Positions 24,650 through 34,410 of a DNA stretch of 53,117 nucleotides are shown in pieces. A model generated the notes under the pieces. The model worked only from the letters and a program-made list of their open reading frames with translations, made no database searches and was not told the origin of the DNA. The translations under genes and the position numbers were made by a program. Each line of letters begins with the position of its first letter. Position 1 is the first letter of the stretch. Where the stretch lies: NCBI GenBank assembly GCA_009838975.1, contig VXQO01000159.1:1-53117 (forward strand), given 5' to 3'. This DNA comes from Gemmatimonadota bacterium (GTDB lineage Bacteria; Gemmatimonadota; Gemmatimonadetes; Longimicrobiales; Gaopeijiaceae).

Positions 24650-27309
24650 AGCTGGTGATTGTGGAATCGCCTGCCAAGGCGAAAACGATCGGGAGGTTCC
24701 TCGGACCGGAATACCGGGTCGAAGCGTCGTACGGACATATCAGAGACCTTCCCCGTTCTGCCGGCGAGACACCCAAGCGGATTCGCGACAAACCCTGGGG
24801 CCGGCTCGCCGTCGATACCGAGGGCGGCTTCAGGCCCGTCTATATCGTCCCGCGGGAGAGCCAGAAGTACGTACGGGATCTCAAGAAGACCCTCGCCAAG
24901 GCGGACGAAGTCCTCCTGGCGACAGACGAAGATCGTGAGGGTGAGTCGATCAGCTGGCACCTCCTGCAGGTCCTCAAGCCAAAAGTTCCGGTCAAGCGGA
25001 TTGCCTTCCATGAGATAACCCGCGCCGCCATCGATGCCGCGCTTGCAGATCCCCGGGCAGTCGACCAGCGGCTGGTCAAGGCCCAGGAAGCGAGGCGCGT
25101 GCTGGATCGCCTCTACGGGTACACGCTTTCACCGGTCCTCTGGAAAAAGGTGCGGACCAAACTCAGCGCTGGCCGCGTCCAAAGTGTCGCCCTGCGGCTC
25201 ATCGTCGACAGGGAAGAGGAACGCCGCCGATTCAAGGTTTCGGAGTACTGGCGGGTCCGGGCAACGCTCGCAGGCAGCGGCGGAGAGTTCACGGCCACGC
25301 TCGTGAGTGTGGGAGCGAAGCCTGTCGCCACGGGGAAGGACTTCGACTCGTCGACCGGTGAGCCGATTCCTTCTTCCAGGGCGCTTGCCCTCGGAGCGCA
25401 GGCGGCGTCGACCATCGCAGAGGCCGCGCTCGATGCGACACCCTGGTTCGTGGCCGATGTGCAACGCAAGTCCAGCAGGCAGCAACCGGCGCCACCGTTC
25501 ACCACGTCGACGCTCCAACAGGCGGCGAGCAGCCGTCTCAGGATGTCCCCGAAACGCACGATGCTCATCGCGCAGCGCCTGTATGAAGGCGTCGACCTGG
25601 GAGGGGGCGATCGGGAGGGGCTCATCACCTATATGCGCACGGACTCGGTGACGCTGTCCGGCAAGGCACTGGGTGAAGCCGGCCGGTATATCGACCGTGT
25701 GTTCGGGAGCGACTACTACCGGGGACCAAGGCGCTACAGGACCAGGTCGAAGGTCGCGCAGGAGGCGCACGAGGGCATCCGCCCCACGGAGATCGGACGA
25801 ACCCCTGGAAGCCTCGCGAGATTCCTCGGGAAGGACGAGTTGGCACTATACCGGTTGATCTGGGACCGTACCGTAGCATCCCAGATGGCTGATGCCGAGG
25901 TCGATCGGACCAGGGTGGACCTTTTGGCCCGCATGGAGGGGACCGACCACACCTTCCGTGCCAGCGGATCGGTGCTTCGCTTCCCCGGCTTTCTCAAAGT
26001 GTATGGTGACAAGCGAAAGGATCAGCTCCTGCCGCGCCTTGAGGTCGGCGACAGGATCCACGCCGAGACGGATTCGGAGTCGCACTCGGCGGACACGCCG
26101 GAGCCGGAAGGAGTACCCGTGGTCGTGCGTGCAGTCGAGCCGGAACGGCGGGAAACCAGGCCCCCTCCACGCTATTCGGAGGCGTCGCTCGTCAGAAAGC
26201 TGGAAGAGGAAGGCATCGGAAGGCCTTCGACCTACACGCCTACGATCACAACCATCCAGGACCGCGACTATGTGCGCAAGCGCAGTGGTTCCCTGGTCCC
26301 GACCTACACGGGAATGGCGGTCAATCAGTTGTTGAAGGAGCATTTCCAGCAGTATGTGGACGTCGGCTTCACGGCGCGCATGGAAGATGCCCTCGACGAC
26401 ATTGCCGCTGGCGAGGCGGATGCGCGTGGCTTTCTGGAGGCCTTCTACCGTGGCGAAGGCGATGATCCCGGCCTCGCACGCAAGATCGAAGAGACCCTGC
26501 CCGCGATCGACTATCCCGCGATTCCGATCGGTGTCGATCCCCATACCGGCCAGTCGATCCGGATCAGGATCGGCAGGAACTCGGCCTATGCCGAGCGCCA
26601 GGGCGGAGGAACGGTAAGGCGGGCGACAATACCCGATGACCTGCTCATCGACGAACTCACGGTGGACCGGGCGACGGAGTTGCTCGAAGCACCGGCCGGC
26701 TCCGCGGAACCTATCGGAACGGATCCCGACACGGGTTCACCGGTATACGTCAAGGTCGGTCGCTACGGACCGTACGTGCAGCTGGGAGAGTCCCGCGGAT
26801 CGACAAAGCCGCATTGGGTCGGACTACCCGGGGGAGTGGAGCCGTCGGACGTGACCCTGGAGTATGCGTTGCGGCTACTCTCCCTGCCGCGGTTGTTGGG
26901 CAGGGATCCATCCAGCGGCGAGGAAGTCAGAGCCGGTCTCGGACGGTACGGTCCCTACGTCCAGAGGGCGCGGGAGTACCGTAGCCTCGAGTCCCTGGAG
27001 CAGGCCTTCGAGATTGGCTTGGACGAGGCCCTTGCGCTTCTGGCGCGTGAAAAGACCGGCAGGCGGCGGACGAGGCGGGTGCTCAAATCCGTGGGCACAC
27101 ATCCGGAGACAGGTTCCCCGATCGAACTGCTCGAAGGACGCTACGGCCCCTATGTGACCGACGGCAGCGTCAACGCCAGCATCCCGAAGGGCAGGGACCC
27201 TCTCACCACATCGCTCGAAGAGGCGATGGAACTGCTTGCGGGTGCCAGCGCTCGCAGGAAGCAACGCCGCCCGCGCGCGCGGGGCGGGTCCAGGGCACGG
27301 CGGGCTTGA
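24646..27309 (+). CDS. topA: DNA topoisomerase I (type IA)
   Basis: Relaxes negative supercoils. The GTG at 24646 overlaps the aroK stop and gives the usual N-terminus (M)KLVIVESPAKAKTI; an in-frame ATG at 24625 with GGGAGGG upstream is the alternative. Seen: Toprim domain with LLATDEDREGESISWHL, the active-site Tyr in GLITYMRTDSV (Tyr329), and KLSAGRVQSVALRLIVDRE. The C-terminus has no Cys4 zinc fingers; instead there are about four Toprim-C repeats, each with DP.TG and GRYGPYV (IGTDPDTGSPVYVKVGRYG, LGRDPSSGEEVRAGLGRYG, VGTHPETGSPIELLEGRYG). 887 residues. Confidence 0.95.
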   Translation: MKLVIVESPAKAKTIGRFLGPEYRVEASYGHIRDLPRSAGETPKRIRDKPWGRLAVDTEGGFRPVYIVPRESQKYVRDLKKTLAKADEVLLATDEDREGESISWHLLQVLKPKVPVKRIAFHEITRAAIDAALADPRAVDQRLVKAQEARRVLDRLYGYTLSPVLWKKVRTKLSAGRVQSVALRLIVDREEERRRFKVSEYWRVRATLAGSGGEFTATLVSVGAKPVATGKDFDSSTGEPIPSSRALALGAQAASTIAEAALDATPWFVADVQRKSSRQQPAPPFTTSTLQQAASSRLRMSPKRTMLIAQRLYEGVDLGGGDREGLITYMRTDSVTLSGKALGEAGRYIDRVFGSDYYRGPRRYRTRSKVAQEAHEGIRPTEIGRTPGSLARFLGKDELALYRLIWDRTVASQMADAEVDRTRVDLLARMEGTDHTFRASGSVLRFPGFLKVYGDKRKDQLLPRLEVGDRIHAETDSESHSADTPEPEGVPVVVRAVEPERRETRPPPRYSEASLVRKLEEEGIGRPSTYTPTITTIQDRDYVRKRSGSLVPTYTGMAVNQLLKEHFQQYVDVGFTARMEDALDDIAAGEADARGFLEAFYRGEGDDPGLARKIEETLPAIDYPAIPIGVDPHTGQSIRIRIGRNSAYAERQGGGTVRRATIPDDLLIDELTVDRATELLEAPAGSAEPIGTDPDTGSPVYVKVGRYGPYVQLGESRGSTKPHWVGLPGGVEPSDVTLEYALRLLSLPRLLGRDPSSGEEVRAGLGRYGPYVQRAREYRSLESLEQAFEIGLDEALALLAREKTGRRRTRRVLKSVGTHPETGSPIELLEGRYGPYVTDGSVNASIPKGRDPLTTSLEEAMELLAGASARRKQRRPRARGGSRARRA

Positions 27310-27345
27310 GTTGCGGACAAGTGACCGGCGTGACCGTCGCAGGCG

Positions 27346-27505
27346 GCGTCCGATGAGCTCGAGCCGGGTGCGGGTCGAACCGCTGGCTGACGCGCCAGGC
27401 AGGAAGGCCGAGGGTCGCGATGCGCTTGCAGCACGTGCTGACCGTTTCCTGAGGCGGTGGATTGCAGATTACAGCGTCCTCCCAACCAGGAACATGGCCA
27501 TATGA
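27346..27505 (+). pseudogene. Probable C-terminal remnant of trmFO
   Basis: Between topA and xerC a frame reads PMSSSRVRVEPL, then GRKAEGRDALAARADRFLRR and WIADY, and ends at a TGA overlapping the xerC ATG. This resembles the tail of TrmFO, the folate/FAD-dependent tRNA m5U54 methyltransferase, which ends PMN.NFGL...L followed by K.ER......RA...L..W. The position is also right: topA-trmFO-xerC-hslV-hslU is the order known from Bacillus subtilis and others. Only about 40 codons match; the 400 upstream residues are missing and topA ends at 27309. An independent 50-residue ORF (ATG 27352) is the alternative. The identification is inference from motif and position. Confidence 0.5.
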
Positions 27506-28407
27506 CAAACCAGGTCGCGTCGTTCCTCGACCATCTCGAACTGGTCCGCAATCTCTCGCAAAGGACCATCGCGGCCTATCGGCGTGATCTCTGCGACCTG
27601 GAAGAGTTCATCGGTGTTCATTTCGGCCGAAACAACTTTCGGTGGCAAGAGGTGGACCGGAGCGTCGTCAGGGCGTTCCTGGGCGAATCGGGCCGCCGCG
27701 GTCTCGCACCCAGCACGATCGCGCGCAAGCTGTCCGCGATCCGGGCTTTCTTCCAGTACCTCCACCGGCAGGGCGAAGTATCCACGAACCCCGCCCGGCG
27801 AGTCCGTGGTCCCAGGCGCGACCGGACCCTTCCGGGCCACATGCGAGTTGACGAAATGGAGGAACTCTTTCGCTGGACGGCGTCGCAGGCGGCCCAGCGC
27901 AACGACCTCACCATGACCCGTCTGCTTGCAGCCCTGGAGCTGTTCTACGGGAGTGGCCTTCGCCTCGCCGAACTGGGCTCGCTGAACGTGGCTTCCATGG
28001 ACCTTGACCGGCTGCAACTGCGTGTTCTGGGCAAGGGAAGGAAGGAGCGGATCGTACCCATCACCGACTCGGCCGCAAAGGCGGTTCGCAACTACCTGCC
28101 CCGGCGTGCGGAGGTGGTGGCCTCGGGCTGCGAGGCGCTCTTCGTGGGCCGTCACGGAAACCGGCTCTCCAATCGGTACATCCAGCACACGGTCCAGGCG
28201 GCGATCACCCGCTATGCCTCGGCAGCCAACCTGTCCGTACACTCGCTCCGTCACACCTTTGCCACTCACCTCCTCGATGCGGGGGCGGACCTGATGGCCG
28301 TCAAGGAACTCCTCGGCCACGCGTCGCTCGGCACCACGCAGATCTATGCCCATACCTCGAAGGAGAGGTTGCGCAGGGCATACCTGGGCGCCCACCCGAG
28401 AGCCTAG
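27502..28407 (+). CDS. xerC: Tyrosine recombinase XerC/XerD
   Basis: Site-specific recombinase that resolves chromosome dimers at dif. 301 residues from ATG 27502. N-terminal SAM-like domain ([26 protein letters not shown]) and complete catalytic set: Arg154 (GSGLRLAEL), Lys178 (GKGRKER), His247 and Arg250 ([12 protein letters not shown]), His273 ([10 protein letters not shown]) and Tyr282 (IYAH). Chromosomal context with topA and hslVU points to the housekeeping Xer rather than a phage or integron integrase. No dif-like site was identified. Confidence 0.92.
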   Translation: MTNQVASFLDHLELVRNLSQRTIAAYRRDLCDLEEFIGVHFGRNNFRWQEVDRSVVRAFLGESGRRGLAPSTIARKLSAIRAFFQYLHRQGEVSTNPARRVRGPRRDRTLPGHMRVDEMEELFRWTASQAAQRNDLTMTRLLAALELFYGSGLRLAELGSLNVASMDLDRLQLRVLGKGRKERIVPITDSAAKAVRNYLPRRAEVVASGCEALFVGRHGNRLSNRYIQHTVQAAITRYASAANLSVHSLRHTFATHLLDAGADLMAVKELLGHASLGTTQIYAHTSKERLRRAYLGAHPRA

Positions 28408-28504
28408 CACTTCCGGGCCTCCAACCCCCTACCGGGGGCAATCCCACGCCTCTACCTTTAAGATCTTGACCATCGTCCGCCCCCGTGTGCGGGCCTATCC
28501 CAAC

Positions 28505-29104
28505 ATGGATTCCAGATCTCCCTCCCGCATGCGGATACGTCCTGCCGCGTCCATTCACCCCGGCGTCCCCGTGCACGCAACCACCGTAATCGCCGTCGCC
28601 CGCGACGGCCGGGTGGCGATGGCGGGCGACGGTCAGGTAACGATGGGCGACGCCGTCGTCAAGGGAGCCGCGCGAAAGGTGCGGCAGCTCGCGGACGGGA
28701 GGATTCTCGCCGGCTTCGCAGGTGCGGTAGCGGATGCGTTCACCCTTTTCTCCCTGCTTGAAAGCAAGCTGGAGCGATGGCCCTCCAACCTCTCCCGCGC
28801 CTGCGTGGAACTGGCGAAGGAGTGGCGGACCGATCGCTATCTGCGCCGTCTCGAAGCGCTGCTTGTGGTGGCGGACCGGAGCCACCTCTTTCTCGTGGGC
28901 GGCGACGGCAACGTCATTGAGCCCGACCAGCCGATCCTCGCCATCGGTTCCGGCGGAGCCTATGCGCTCGCGGCAGCCCGGGCGCTCTACGAGCGCTCCG
29001 ATCTGAACGCGCCGGACATCGCCCGACGGAGCCTCGAGATCGCCGCCGACATCTGTGTCTATACCAACCGGGAAATCACCTTGCTGGAGCTGGACCCCGA
29101 ATGA
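28505..29104 (+). CDS. hslV: ATP-dependent protease peptidase subunit HslV
   Basis: Proteasome-like threonine peptidase that docks on HslU. The conserved core begins [23 protein letters not shown]; the first Thr of this run is the expected catalytic N-terminal nucleophile. From ATG 28505 that Thr is residue 26, so a 25-residue propeptide would have to be removed; a GTG at 28571 would leave only three residues before it. Seen also: [42 protein letters not shown] and [10 protein letters not shown]. Its stop overlaps the hslU start, consistent with coupled synthesis of the complex. Confidence 0.92.
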   Translation: MDSRSPSRMRIRPAASIHPGVPVHATTVIAVARDGRVAMAGDGQVTMGDAVVKGAARKVRQLADGRILAGFAGAVADAFTLFSLLESKLERWPSNLSRACVELAKEWRTDRYLRRLEALLVVADRSHLFLVGGDGNVIEPDQPILAIGSGGAYALAAARALYERSDLNAPDIARRSLEIAADICVYTNREITLLELDPE

Positions 29105-30648
29105 CTTCCGCGACCTCCTCGACGGGGCTGCCCGCTACAACCGAGCCGCCCGAAGCCGATTTCCGCGAAGATCCGCCCCACTGGCTCGACCAGTTCACAC
29201 CACGTGAGGTCGTCGCCGAGCTGGACAAGTACATCGTGGGCCAGTCCGAGGCGAAGAAGGCGGTTGCGATTGCGCTGCGGAACCGCTGGCGCCGTCAGCA
29301 GGTGGACGACGAACTTCGAGACGAGATACTGCCCAACAATCTCATCATGATCGGACCCACAGGGGTGGGCAAGACCGAAATCGCACGCCGCCTCGCTCGT
29401 CTCGCAGGGTCTCCGTTCATCAAGGTGGAAGCTTCGAAGTTCACGGAGGTCGGCTACGTCGGACGGGATGTCGAGTCGATGGTCCGCGACTTGGTCGACA
29501 CGGCGGTGGCGATGGTTCGGACGGCGCGCGAAGACGAGGTGGAGGACGAAGCCGAACGGCGAACCGAAGAGCGTCTCCTTGATCTGCTGCTTCCGGAACC
29601 CCCGCGGGCGGCTCCGAAGCCTTCCGCCCCGGACAGCGACGGAGAAAGCGCGGCGCCGACGCAGGTCGATCCCGGAGCGAGGCTGTTCGTTGCAGGTCCC
29701 CGGGGTGTCACGGGGCAGAACGAGACGACCCGCGCCGAAGCCGACCCGGCGGTTGCGGAACGCCGCAAGCGCACGCGTGAAAAGCTGCGCAAGCTCCTGC
29801 GGGACGGGCACCTGGAGGACCGGAGCGTGGAGCTCAACGTCCAGCAGGGCGCACCGGTCAGCGGCATGATGTTGCCGATGGGGGGAATGGACGGCATGGA
29901 CCTCAACTTCACCGAGATGCTCCAGGACCTCCTGCCGAAGCGTTCGAAGCAGCGCACCGTGACCGTGTCCGAGGCGAGGCGCATTCTGCTCCAGGAGGAA
30001 CTCGATCGCCTTGTGGACATGGACGAGGTGGTCAACGAGGCGCTGGACCGCGCCGAGGAGCTCGGGATCATCTTCCTCGACGAGCTCGACAAGGTGGCGG
30101 GTGGACGGGGAGGCGCCGGCCCCGACGTCAGCCGCGAGGGCGTTCAGCGCGACCTGCTGCCCATCGTGGAAGGGTGCAACGTCCAGACCAAGTACGGCTT
30201 CGTGCGCACCGACCACATGCTCTTCATCGCGGCCGGCGCCTTTCACGTCGCGAAACCGACCGACCTCATACCCGAACTCCAGGGGCGCTTCCCCATCAGG
30301 GTGGAGCTGAACAGCCTCAACGCGCCGGAGTTCGAGCGCATCCTGCGGGAGCCGCGCAATGCCCTGGTGAGGCAGTACCAGGCCCTGGTCGAGGCCGATG
30401 GGGCGTCGGTGGATTTCACCGACTGCGGCATCAGCGAAATCGCGCGGATCGCCGCCGACCTGAACAACCGCATGGAGAACATCGGTGCGCGCAGACTCCG
30501 AACCGTGCTGACCACCCTGTTGGAAGAACTCCTCTTCGATCTCCCGGACGAGGGCCGCGGCGAGACCCTGGTCGTGACCGGCGACTTCGTGCGCGAGAAG
30601 CTCGAAAAGATCGTCTCGGACGACGACCTGAGCCGCTACATCCTCTGA
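29101..30648 (+). CDS. hslU: HslU, ATPase subunit of HslUV protease
   Basis: AAA+ unfoldase partner of HslV. Seen: [25 protein letters not shown], Walker A GPTGVGKT (85-92), the pore loop region [13 protein letters not shown], Walker [14 protein letters not shown], and the sensor/arginine region with GRFPIRVEL. The C-terminus [10 protein letters not shown] matches the tail that inserts into HslV. At 515 residues it is longer than the usual 440-460: a Pro/Ala/Asp-rich stretch (about 160-215) extends the intermediate domain, and an 18-residue Thr/Ser-rich lead precedes the core. Confidence 0.95.
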   Translation: MTSATSSTGLPATTEPPEADFREDPPHWLDQFTPREVVAELDKYIVGQSEAKKAVAIALRNRWRRQQVDDELRDEILPNNLIMIGPTGVGKTEIARRLARLAGSPFIKVEASKFTEVGYVGRDVESMVRDLVDTAVAMVRTAREDEVEDEAERRTEERLLDLLLPEPPRAAPKPSAPDSDGESAAPTQVDPGARLFVAGPRGVTGQNETTRAEADPAVAERRKRTREKLRKLLRDGHLEDRSVELNVQQGAPVSGMMLPMGGMDGMDLNFTEMLQDLLPKRSKQRTVTVSEARRILLQEELDRLVDMDEVVNEALDRAEELGIIFLDELDKVAGGRGGAGPDVSREGVQRDLLPIVEGCNVQTKYGFVRTDHMLFIAAGAFHVAKPTDLIPELQGRFPIRVELNSLNAPEFERILREPRNALVRQYQALVEADGASVDFTDCGISEIARIAADLNNRMENIGARRLRTVLTTLLEELLFDLPDEGRGETLVVTGDFVREKLEKIVSDDDLSRYIL

Positions 30649-30659
30649 CCTGCGCCGGC

Positions 30660-31568
30660 ATGTCCAACCCCAAACGCGACTTCATCGACATCGCCCGGCA
30701 CGGTCCGGACCGTCTTCGTCACCTGCTGGAGCTGACCGGGCGCGTGAAGTCGGGCGGCATTCCCGGGCGCCCGCTCGCCGGCCGCTGCCTGGCCATGGTC
30801 TTCCGCAAGAGCTCGACCCGAACCCGGGTCAGCACCGAGGCCGGCATGGTCCAGCTGGGAGGTCACGCCATCATGATCTCGGACCGCGACTCGCAGATGG
30901 GACGCGGCGAGAGCGTGCGCGATACGGCACGGGTGCTCAGCCGCTACGTGGACGCGATCCTCGTACGCACGTTCGCGCACGAAGAGGTCGTCGAGCTCGC
31001 CCACGAGGCGACGGTCCCGGTCATCAACGGCCTTACCGACCTCCTGCACCCCTGCCAGGTCCTTGCCGACCTCTTCACGGCCATCGAGGAGTTCGGCAAC
31101 GACCTCGAATCGCTCACGGTGGCCTGGATCGGCGACGGCAACAACATGGCGAACTCGTGGCTCAACGCCGCGGCCCGGCTCGGGTTCTCGCTGCGGCTGG
31201 CCTGTCCGGGCGGGTACGAGCCCGACTCGGACATTCTGGCCCGGGCGCAGTCGTTGGCGGAGGTACAAAGGGTCGAGACCCCTGCCGAGGCCGCCGAGGG
31301 GGCGCATGTGGTGACGACCGATGTGTGGGCTTCGATGGGACAGGAGGACGAGCAGAGCGCGAGGGAGCTGGCCTTCCGTGGCTTCCAGGTCGACGCTTCC
31401 GTGATGGCGCGGGCGCACTCTTCCGGTATCTTCCTCCACTGCCTTCCCGCGCACCGGGGCGAGGAGGTGTCGGCGGAGGTGATCGACGGTCCGCGTTCCC
31501 GAGTGTTCCGGGAGGCCGAGAACCGGCTGCACGTCATCAAGGCCATATTGCTGGACCTGATCGGCTGA
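30660..31568 (+). CDS. argF: Ornithine carbamoyltransferase
   Basis: Makes citrulline from ornithine and carbamoyl phosphate in arginine synthesis. 302 residues from ATG 30660, 11 bp after hslU. Seen: the carbamoyl-phosphate site FRKSSTRTRVS, ILVRTFAHE, LTDLLHPCQVLADL, WIGDGNNMANSW, and HCLPAHRGEEVS, which holds the ornithine-binding Cys; DVWASMGQEDE is the SMG loop of OTCases, distinguishing it from aspartate carbamoyltransferase. No other arg genes adjoin. Confidence 0.95.
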   Translation: MSNPKRDFIDIARHGPDRLRHLLELTGRVKSGGIPGRPLAGRCLAMVFRKSSTRTRVSTEAGMVQLGGHAIMISDRDSQMGRGESVRDTARVLSRYVDAILVRTFAHEEVVELAHEATVPVINGLTDLLHPCQVLADLFTAIEEFGNDLESLTVAWIGDGNNMANSWLNAAARLGFSLRLACPGGYEPDSDILARAQSLAEVQRVETPAEAAEGAHVVTTDVWASMGQEDEQSARELAFRGFQVDASVMARAHSSGIFLHCLPAHRGEEVSAEVIDGPRSRVFREAENRLHVIKAILLDLIG

Positions 31569-31623
31569 ACCGCGCCGCCGCCTGGCGGGCACGGGCCGCA
31601 AGAGAGGGCCGTCAGGCCCGGGG

Positions 31624-32739
31624 ATGACAATGAACGACACACTGATCAAGACACCGCTCCACGACGTTCACAGCGCGCTCGGCGCCAGGATGGTGCCCTT
31701 CGCGGGCTACGAGATGCCGATCCAGTACCCGCGCGGCATCCGCGCGGAACACGCCGCCGTCAGGACTGCCGCAGGCCTTTTCGACGTGTCCCACATGGGC
31801 GAGTTCACCGTGCGCGGGCCGCAGGCGGAGGCGCTGGTTCAGTACCTGACCGTCAACGACGTGGCGCGCGTCGCGCCCGGACAGGCGCAGTACTCCGCCC
31901 TCTGCAACGAAGACGGGCGCATCCTCGACGACCTTCTGGTCTACCGCTTCGCCGACCACTTCGTTCTCGTCGTGAACGCCAGCAACCGGGAAAAGGACTG
32001 GAAGTGGGTGACCGACCACGCGGCCGGTTTCGATGTCGAGATCTCGGACGACTCCGACAACGTCGCCCTGATCGCGCTGCAGGGCCCGGCCAGCCAGGCG
32101 ATCCTCGCGTCCCTTACCGACGTGGACCTCGATACGGTGGGGTACTACCGCTTCGCCGAGGGTTCAGTGGCAGACGCGCAGTGCGTGGTCAGCCGCACCG
32201 GGTACACCGGGGAAGACGGTTTCGAACTCTATCTCCCCGCGGCTTCCGCCTCTGCCGTCTGGAACGCCCTGTCGGTGGCCGGCGAGCCCCACGGCATCAC
32301 GCCGGCGGGGCTGGGGGCGCGCGACTCGCTGCGTCTCGAGATGGGATACGCCCTGTACGGCAACGACCTGAACGAGGAACACACCGCGCTGGAATCGGGC
32401 CTGGGGTGGATCGTCAAGCTGCACGCAGGCGACTTCATCGGCCGCGATGCCCTCGCCGCCCAGAAGGCACGGGGCGTGTCCCGCCGCCTCACCGGGATCC
32501 GACTCACCCAGCGCGGCTTTCCGCGTCCCGGCTACCCCATCGTCCACGACGGCGTCGAGGTGGGTACCGTCACCTCGGGTGTGGCGAGTCCGTCACTCGG
32601 CGAGGGCGTCGCGCTCGGCTACCTGTCGGTCGGCGCGGCCCGGCCCGGCACCGAAGTTGGCATTGTCATACGGGGCCGGACCATCACCGCGCGCACCCAG
32701 CGGCCTCCGTTCTACACCAAGGGGTCGATCCGCAGGTAG
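31624..32739 (+). CDS. gcvT: Aminomethyltransferase, glycine cleavage T protein
   Basis: Transfers the aminomethyl carbon from lipoylated GcvH to tetrahydrofolate, releasing ammonia. 371 residues, full length. Seen: [39 protein letters not shown] opening, [56 protein letters not shown] and the C-terminal [21 protein letters not shown]. The downstream gene is not gcvH or gcvP, so the rest of the system must be elsewhere. An ATG at 31630 is an alternative start. Confidence 0.95.
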   Translation: MTMNDTLIKTPLHDVHSALGARMVPFAGYEMPIQYPRGIRAEHAAVRTAAGLFDVSHMGEFTVRGPQAEALVQYLTVNDVARVAPGQAQYSALCNEDGRILDDLLVYRFADHFVLVVNASNREKDWKWVTDHAAGFDVEISDDSDNVALIALQGPASQAILASLTDVDLDTVGYYRFAEGSVADAQCVVSRTGYTGEDGFELYLPAASASAVWNALSVAGEPHGITPAGLGARDSLRLEMGYALYGNDLNEEHTALESGLGWIVKLHAGDFIGRDALAAQKARGVSRRLTGIRLTQRGFPRPGYPIVHDGVEVGTVTSGVASPSLGEGVALGYLSVGAARPGTEVGIVIRGRTITARTQRPPFYTKGSIRR

Positions 32740-32766
32740 TGCGCCGCACGTCGCCGGAGCCGTGGC

Positions 32767-34410
32767 ATGGCTGAGACCATTCTCGTAACCACGCACGACC
32801 TTCCCCTCGCAGGCGAGTTGCGCGACGGTTTCCGCCACGCAGGCTTCAAGGTCGAGCTTCTGACCGCGGGTGAACGGGTGGACGGCGTCGAGGACCCGGT
32901 GCTGCTGGTCCTCACCGGAGGCGCCGGCACCGCGGCCGCAAGGCGACACGTGGAGCAGGCATCACGCCTGGGGCTGCCCGTCTTCGCAATGGTCGCGCCG
33001 GGGCACACGGATGCGCAGGCCGACGCTGCCAAAACCGCTACCACCTTCCTCGCCCCCGCCGATGCGGAAGAGATCGTGCTGGTGGGAACCAGGGCGATCG
33101 AGCGCAAACGGCTGCGCAGGGCTACGGGCATCGTCGGCGAGACCGACGCGATGGTCGAGGTCATGGAGCGCATCGTCCAGATCGCCCCGGTGGACGCCAC
33201 CGTACTGATCACCGGCGAATCGGGCACGGGCAAGGAGCTGGTCGCCCGGGGAATCCATGCTCTGTCGCGACGCCGCCATCGGAGTTTCATCCCGGTCAAC
33301 GTCGCCGCCCTGTCCGAGACCCTTCTCGAAAGCGAACTCTTCGGCCACGAGAAGGGTTCGTTCACAGGGGCCATCGACACGCGCAAGGGGCTGTTCGAAC
33401 TGGCTTCACGCGGCACGATCTTTCTCGACGAGATCGGTGAAATGCCCCTCCAGACCCAGACGAGGCTTCTGCGTGTCCTCGAACAGCAGGAGTTCCATCG
33501 GGTAGGCGGACAGAAGATGATCCGGGTGAACGTACGGATCATCGCGGCGACCAATCAGCGCCTGGAGCGCCTGGTCGTCTCGGGGGCGTTCCGGAAGGAC
33601 CTGTACTACCGCCTGAACGTCCTCACGATCGCTCTGCCTCCCCTGAGGGAGCGCCGTGCGGACATCCCGCGCCTGATCGACACCTTCGTCCACGAGGCCA
33701 GCGAGCGCCACGACCGGGGCCCGTTCCGCGGTATCTCGGACGAGGCGATGGAGATCCTGGTGCGCCACCGCTGGCCCGGAAACGTCCGCGAACTGCGCAA
33801 TCTGGTCGAGAGCATGGTGGTCCTCGCGCCGGGGCGCAGAATCCGCCCGGAGGACATCCCCGATGACGTGCGGTCGGGGGACGGGGGCCTCGCCCTGGTT
33901 CCGGCCCCTCGGGGCGATCGGGGACAGGGCGACGATGTGGTTGCGTCCCTGCGGCCCCAGTTGGAGTTCATCTTCCGTACCATGATGGAAATGAAGGTCG
34001 ACATCGAGGACCTGCGCAGGGAGTTCGAGCAGTTCCAGGCAGAAGAGCATCCCGATCGCATGCTGATCTCGCCGAGGGTGGCGCGGGAGGTGAGCGGCAG
34101 CGGCGACGCGAGCACCTCCGCCGACGAGATCGTCTACGATCGGTGGCCGACTCGCGAGGAGGCGCCCCCCATGGGCGAGAGTGAGGTCGGCGATCCCGCA
34201 CCCCCGACCGGCGATTCCCCGCCCGAATCCGACGAACCCGCCGCCGTCGCCTACCAGTCCGGCATGACGCTCGAGGACATGGAGCGCGAAGTCATCCACG
34301 CCGTGCTGAATTCGGTCAGCTGGAACCGCCGCGAGGCCGCGGAGACTCTCGGAATCGGCGAGCGAACGCTCTACCGCAAAGTCAGGAAATACGGCCTGGA
34401 AGAGGACTGA
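32767..34410 (+). CDS. Sigma-54-dependent transcriptional activator with degenerate receiver-like N-terminus
   Basis: 547 residues. Residues 1-115 have receiver-like alternation (ILVTTHDLPLAGELRDGF, VLLVLTGGAG, VFAMVAPG), but no phospho-acceptor Asp at the expected strand end, so control by a kinase is unlikely. The AAA+ domain is complete: Walker A GESGTGKE (150-157), GSFTGA (197-202, the sigma-54 contact loop with Ser for Ala), Walker B IFLDEIGEM. A roughly 130-residue insert with coiled coil (RTMMEMKVDIEDLRREFEQF) separates it from a C-terminal Fis-type HTH (NRREAAETLGIGERTLYRK). GGAG lies 8 nt before the ATG. Target genes unknown. Its 3' end overlaps the convergent lipoprotein gene by 40 bp. 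Confidence 0.88.
   Translation: MAETILVTTHDLPLAGELRDGFRHAGFKVELLTAGERVDGVEDPVLLVLTGGAGTAAARRHVEQASRLGLPVFAMVAPGHTDAQADAAKTATTFLAPADAEEIVLVGTRAIERKRLRRATGIVGETDAMVEVMERIVQIAPVDATVLITGESGTGKELVARGIHALSRRRHRSFIPVNVAALSETLLESELFGHEKGSFTGAIDTRKGLFELASRGTIFLDEIGEMPLQTQTRLLRVLEQQEFHRVGGQKMIRVNVRIIAATNQRLERLVVSGAFRKDLYYRLNVLTIALPPLRERRADIPRLIDTFVHEASERHDRGPFRGISDEAMEILVRHRWPGNVRELRNLVESMVVLAPGRRIRPEDIPDDVRSGDGGLALVPAPRGDRGQGDDVVASLRPQLEFIFRTMMEMKVDIEDLRREFEQFQAEEHPDRMLISPRVAREVSGSGDASTSADEIVYDRWPTREEAPPMGESEVGDPAPPTGDSPPESDEPAAVAYQSGMTLEDMEREVIHAVLNSVSWNRREAAETLGIGERTLYRKVRKYGLEED

Noticed and set aside
27502-28407. Phage or integron integrase identity for the tyrosine recombinase
   Set aside because: Conserved housekeeping context and size fit Xer; no adjacent att sites or phage genes.
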